Part shown: piece after piece, positions 5,580 through 6,735 of the stretch
Layout of the letters: every line of letters begins with the position of its first letter
How positions within the stretch are numbered: position 1 is the stretch's first letter
Source of the DNA: Aquincola sp.
GTDB lineage: Bacteria; Pseudomonadota; Gammaproteobacteria; Burkholderiales; Burkholderiaceae_C
Length of the DNA stretch: 6,735 nucleotides
Direction: 5' to 3'
Assembly (NCBI GenBank): GCA_029884035.1
Contig: JAOUIM010000203.1
Location: 1-6,735, forward strand
Made by a program: the position numbers and the translations under genes
The notes under the pieces: generated by a model
What the model was told of the DNA's origin: nothing
What the model saw: only the letters and a program-made list of their open reading frames with translations
Database searches by the model: none

Positions 5580-5695
5580 TGAACTTACTGCTGCAATCGC
5601 GCGGCGTGGCGGACGGGGCTGCGGGCGGGCTCATGCTGGAGTCCCAGAAATCGCCCGCCCTCGGGCCGGCGCCAATGTTTGCTGGGAGTGTGTGA
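5579..5695 (+). CDS. Possible 38-aa small ORF bridging prkA and yeaH
   Basis: ATG 5579 overlaps the prkA stop as ATGA, with a good Shine-Dalgarno sequence GAGGAAG (5564-5570) eight bases upstream. The TGA at 5693-5695 overlaps a possible GTG start of yeaH (GTGA at 5692). The arrangement looks like two translational couplings in a row. The peptide begins MNLLLQSRG, is rich in Gly, Ala and Leu, and has no family I recognise. Against it: codon use is less GC-biased (TTA, CAA, AAA, AGT and TTT occur) and the DNA holds a strong stem-loop that could itself be the functional element. It may be a coupling ORF that delivers ribosomes to yeaH, a true small protein, or chance. Confidence 0.3.
   Translation: MNLLLQSRGVADGAAGGLMLESQKSPALGPAPMFAGSV
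5623..5660 (+). other. Stem-loop in the prkA-yeaH spacer
   Basis: GGGCGGGC (5623-5630) pairs perfectly with GCCCGCCC (5653-5660), and CTGG (5636-5639) pairs with CCAG (5644-5647) inside the loop. No T-run follows, so it is not a standard terminator. A hairpin between cistrons of one transcript often sets mRNA processing or relative expression. Here it could stabilise the prkA message and reduce read-through or translation of yeaH. Pairing was worked out by eye, without energy calculation. Confidence 0.55.
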
Positions 5696-5700
5696 GCGAA

Positions 5701-6735
5701 ATGCTGCAGCAGATCATCGACCGCAGGCTTGCCGGCAAGAACAAGTCGGTGGGCAATCGTGAGCGTTTCCTGCGTCGTTACAAGGACCAGGTGCGCGAGG
5801 CGGTCAAGCGGGCGATCGACGGCCGCGGCATCCGCGACATCGAGCGCGGCGAGAACGTCACGATCCCGAAGAAGGACATCTCCGAACCCGTGTTCCACCA
5901 TGGGCAGGGCGGCGTGCGCGAGGTGGTGCACACCGGCAACCGCGAATACGTCAAGGGCGATCGCATCGAGCGTCCGAAGAAGGACGGCGGGGGCGGCAGC
6001 GGCAAGGGTCAGGCGAGCGACTCGGGCGAGGGTGAAGACGACTTCACGTTCGCGCTGACCAAGGAAGAGTTCATGCAGGTCTTCTTCGAGGACCTGGCGC
6101 TGCCGCACCTGATCCGCACCCAGCTTGCCGAGACGCCGGAGTGGAAGAGCCACCGAGCGGGCTTCACGAGCGACGGCACACCGACCAACCTGCACGTGGT
6201 ACGTTCGATGCGCGGAGCGATCGGCCGGCGTATCGCGATCGGCGCCGACGCGCGGCGCGAGCTGCGCGAACTCGAGGCCGAGCTGGAGGCGCTATTGAAG
6301 GATGCGCCGGTGGGTGACATCGCGTCGACCCAGAAGATCACCGCGATGCAGGAGCGCATCGAGTTCCTGCGCGCGCGCATCGGCCGCATCCCGTTCCTCG
6401 ACCCGATCGACCTGCGCTTCCGCAACCGCGTCCGGGTGCCGGTGCCGACATCCAAGGCGGTGATGTTCTGCCTGATGGACGTCTCGGGCTCGATGGACGA
6501 GAGCCGCAAGGACCTGGCCAAGCGTTTCTTCATCCTGCTGTACCTGTTCCTGACGCGGCACTACGACAAGATCGACATCGTCTTCATCCGCCACCACACG
6601 CAGGCGGCCGAGGTCGACGAGCAGAACTTCTTCCACGCCACCGAGACCGGCGGCACGGTCGTGTCCAGCGCACTCGTGCTGATGGAAGAGATCATCCGTT
6701 CGCGCTACCGCCCGGGTGAGTGGAACATCTACGGT
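5701..6735 (+). CDS. yeaH: YeaH/YhbH family protein (DUF444), VWA-like, partial at right edge
   Basis: 345 residues are present and the frame is still open at the last base; E. coli YeaH is about 427 aa, so roughly the last fifth is missing. The N-terminus IIDRRLAGKNKSVGNRERFL is the family signature. Next come KKDISEPVFHHGQGG (57-71), a Gly-rich linker (95-110), FFEDLALPHL (128-137), a charged probable coiled coil (about 184-224), and a von Willebrand factor A-like domain with MIDAS motif DVSGSMDE (Asp260, Ser262, Ser264) and TGGT (316-319). Biochemical function is unknown; the gene almost always accompanies prkA and a SpoVR/YcgB gene. ATG 5701 was chosen because the family signature starts right after it. 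An in-frame GTG at 5692 is an alternative. GGGAG (5684-5688) is 12 bases from the ATG and only 3 from the GTG, so neither spacing is ideal. Confidence 0.95.
   Translation, partial: MLQQIIDRRLAGKNKSVGNRERFLRRYKDQVREAVKRAIDGRGIRDIERGENVTIPKKDISEPVFHHGQGGVREVVHTGNREYVKGDRIERPKKDGGGGSGKGQASDSGEGEDDFTFALTKEEFMQVFFEDLALPHLIRTQLAETPEWKSHRAGFTSDGTPTNLHVVRSMRGAIGRRIAIGADARRELRELEAELEALLKDAPVGDIASTQKITAMQERIEFLRARIGRIPFLDPIDLRFRNRVRVPVPTSKAVMFCLMDVSGSMDESRKDLAKRFFILLYLFLTRHYDKIDIVFIRHHTQAAEVDEQNFFHATETGGTVVSSALVLMEEIIRSRYRPGEWNIYG

Noticed and set aside
1..6735. CRISPR array, tRNA, insertion sequence or phage genes
   Set aside because: No regularly spaced repeats, no cloverleaf-like segment, no transposase motifs and no terminal inverted repeats with target duplication were seen on either strand.

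Overview
The window is strongly GC-rich, with a heavy preference for G or C at third codon positions. All recognisable genes lie on the + strand. Gene content and codon style fit a free-living proteobacterium, most likely a Burkholderiales-type betaproteobacterium. That placement is an inference from style and gene content, not from a marker gene.

Left block (1-3297): four closely spaced genes that look like the end of a sugar, sugar-alcohol or sugar-acid catabolic operon. They are the C-terminal part of a mannitol dehydrogenase/fructuronate reductase family enzyme (1-504), an Ldh-family NAD(P)-dependent 2-hydroxyacid dehydrogenase (563-1624), an SDR dehydrogenase resembling the BDH2/2-keto-3-deoxy-L-fuconate dehydrogenase group (1656-2408), and a fumarylacetoacetate hydrolase (FAH) family protein of the 2,4-diketo-3-deoxy-sugar-acid hydrolase type (2428-3297). 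The SDR plus FAH pair is the signature of a non-phosphorylative deoxy-sugar-acid route: the 2-keto-3-deoxy acid is oxidised to a 2,4-diketo acid, which is hydrolysed to pyruvate plus a 2-hydroxy acid (L-lactate in the L-fuconate case). The Ldh-family enzyme could oxidise that hydroxy acid. The exact substrate cannot be fixed from this window.

Middle (3298-3656): a 359-base region with no convincing gene but much sequence structure. It holds a GC-rich hairpin just after the FAH stop, a pair of 15-base direct repeats (14/15 identical, 241 bases apart), several dyads, and a good sigma-54-type -24/-12 element (GG-N10-GC with TTGCT) placed to give a leader of about 24 nt. A perfect AAGGAGGT Shine-Dalgarno sequence precedes the next gene.

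Right block (3657-6735): prkA (yeaG), an AAA+ PrkA-family protein kinase, complete at 640 aa, then yeaH (DUF444, von Willebrand factor A-like with a DxSxS metal site), which runs off the right edge. In many proteobacteria these two are followed by a SpoVR/YcgB gene, forming a stress/starvation module; that third gene would lie outside the window. The 121-base spacer between prkA and yeaH holds a perfect 8-bp GC-rich stem-loop. It also holds a 38-codon ORF that overlaps the prkA stop (ATGA) and a possible GTG start of yeaH (GTGA).

No tRNA, rRNA, CRISPR array, insertion sequence or phage gene is visible. The best leads are the apparent sigma-54 control of prkA, the repeat/dyad architecture upstream of it, and the structured or translated prkA-yeaH spacer.
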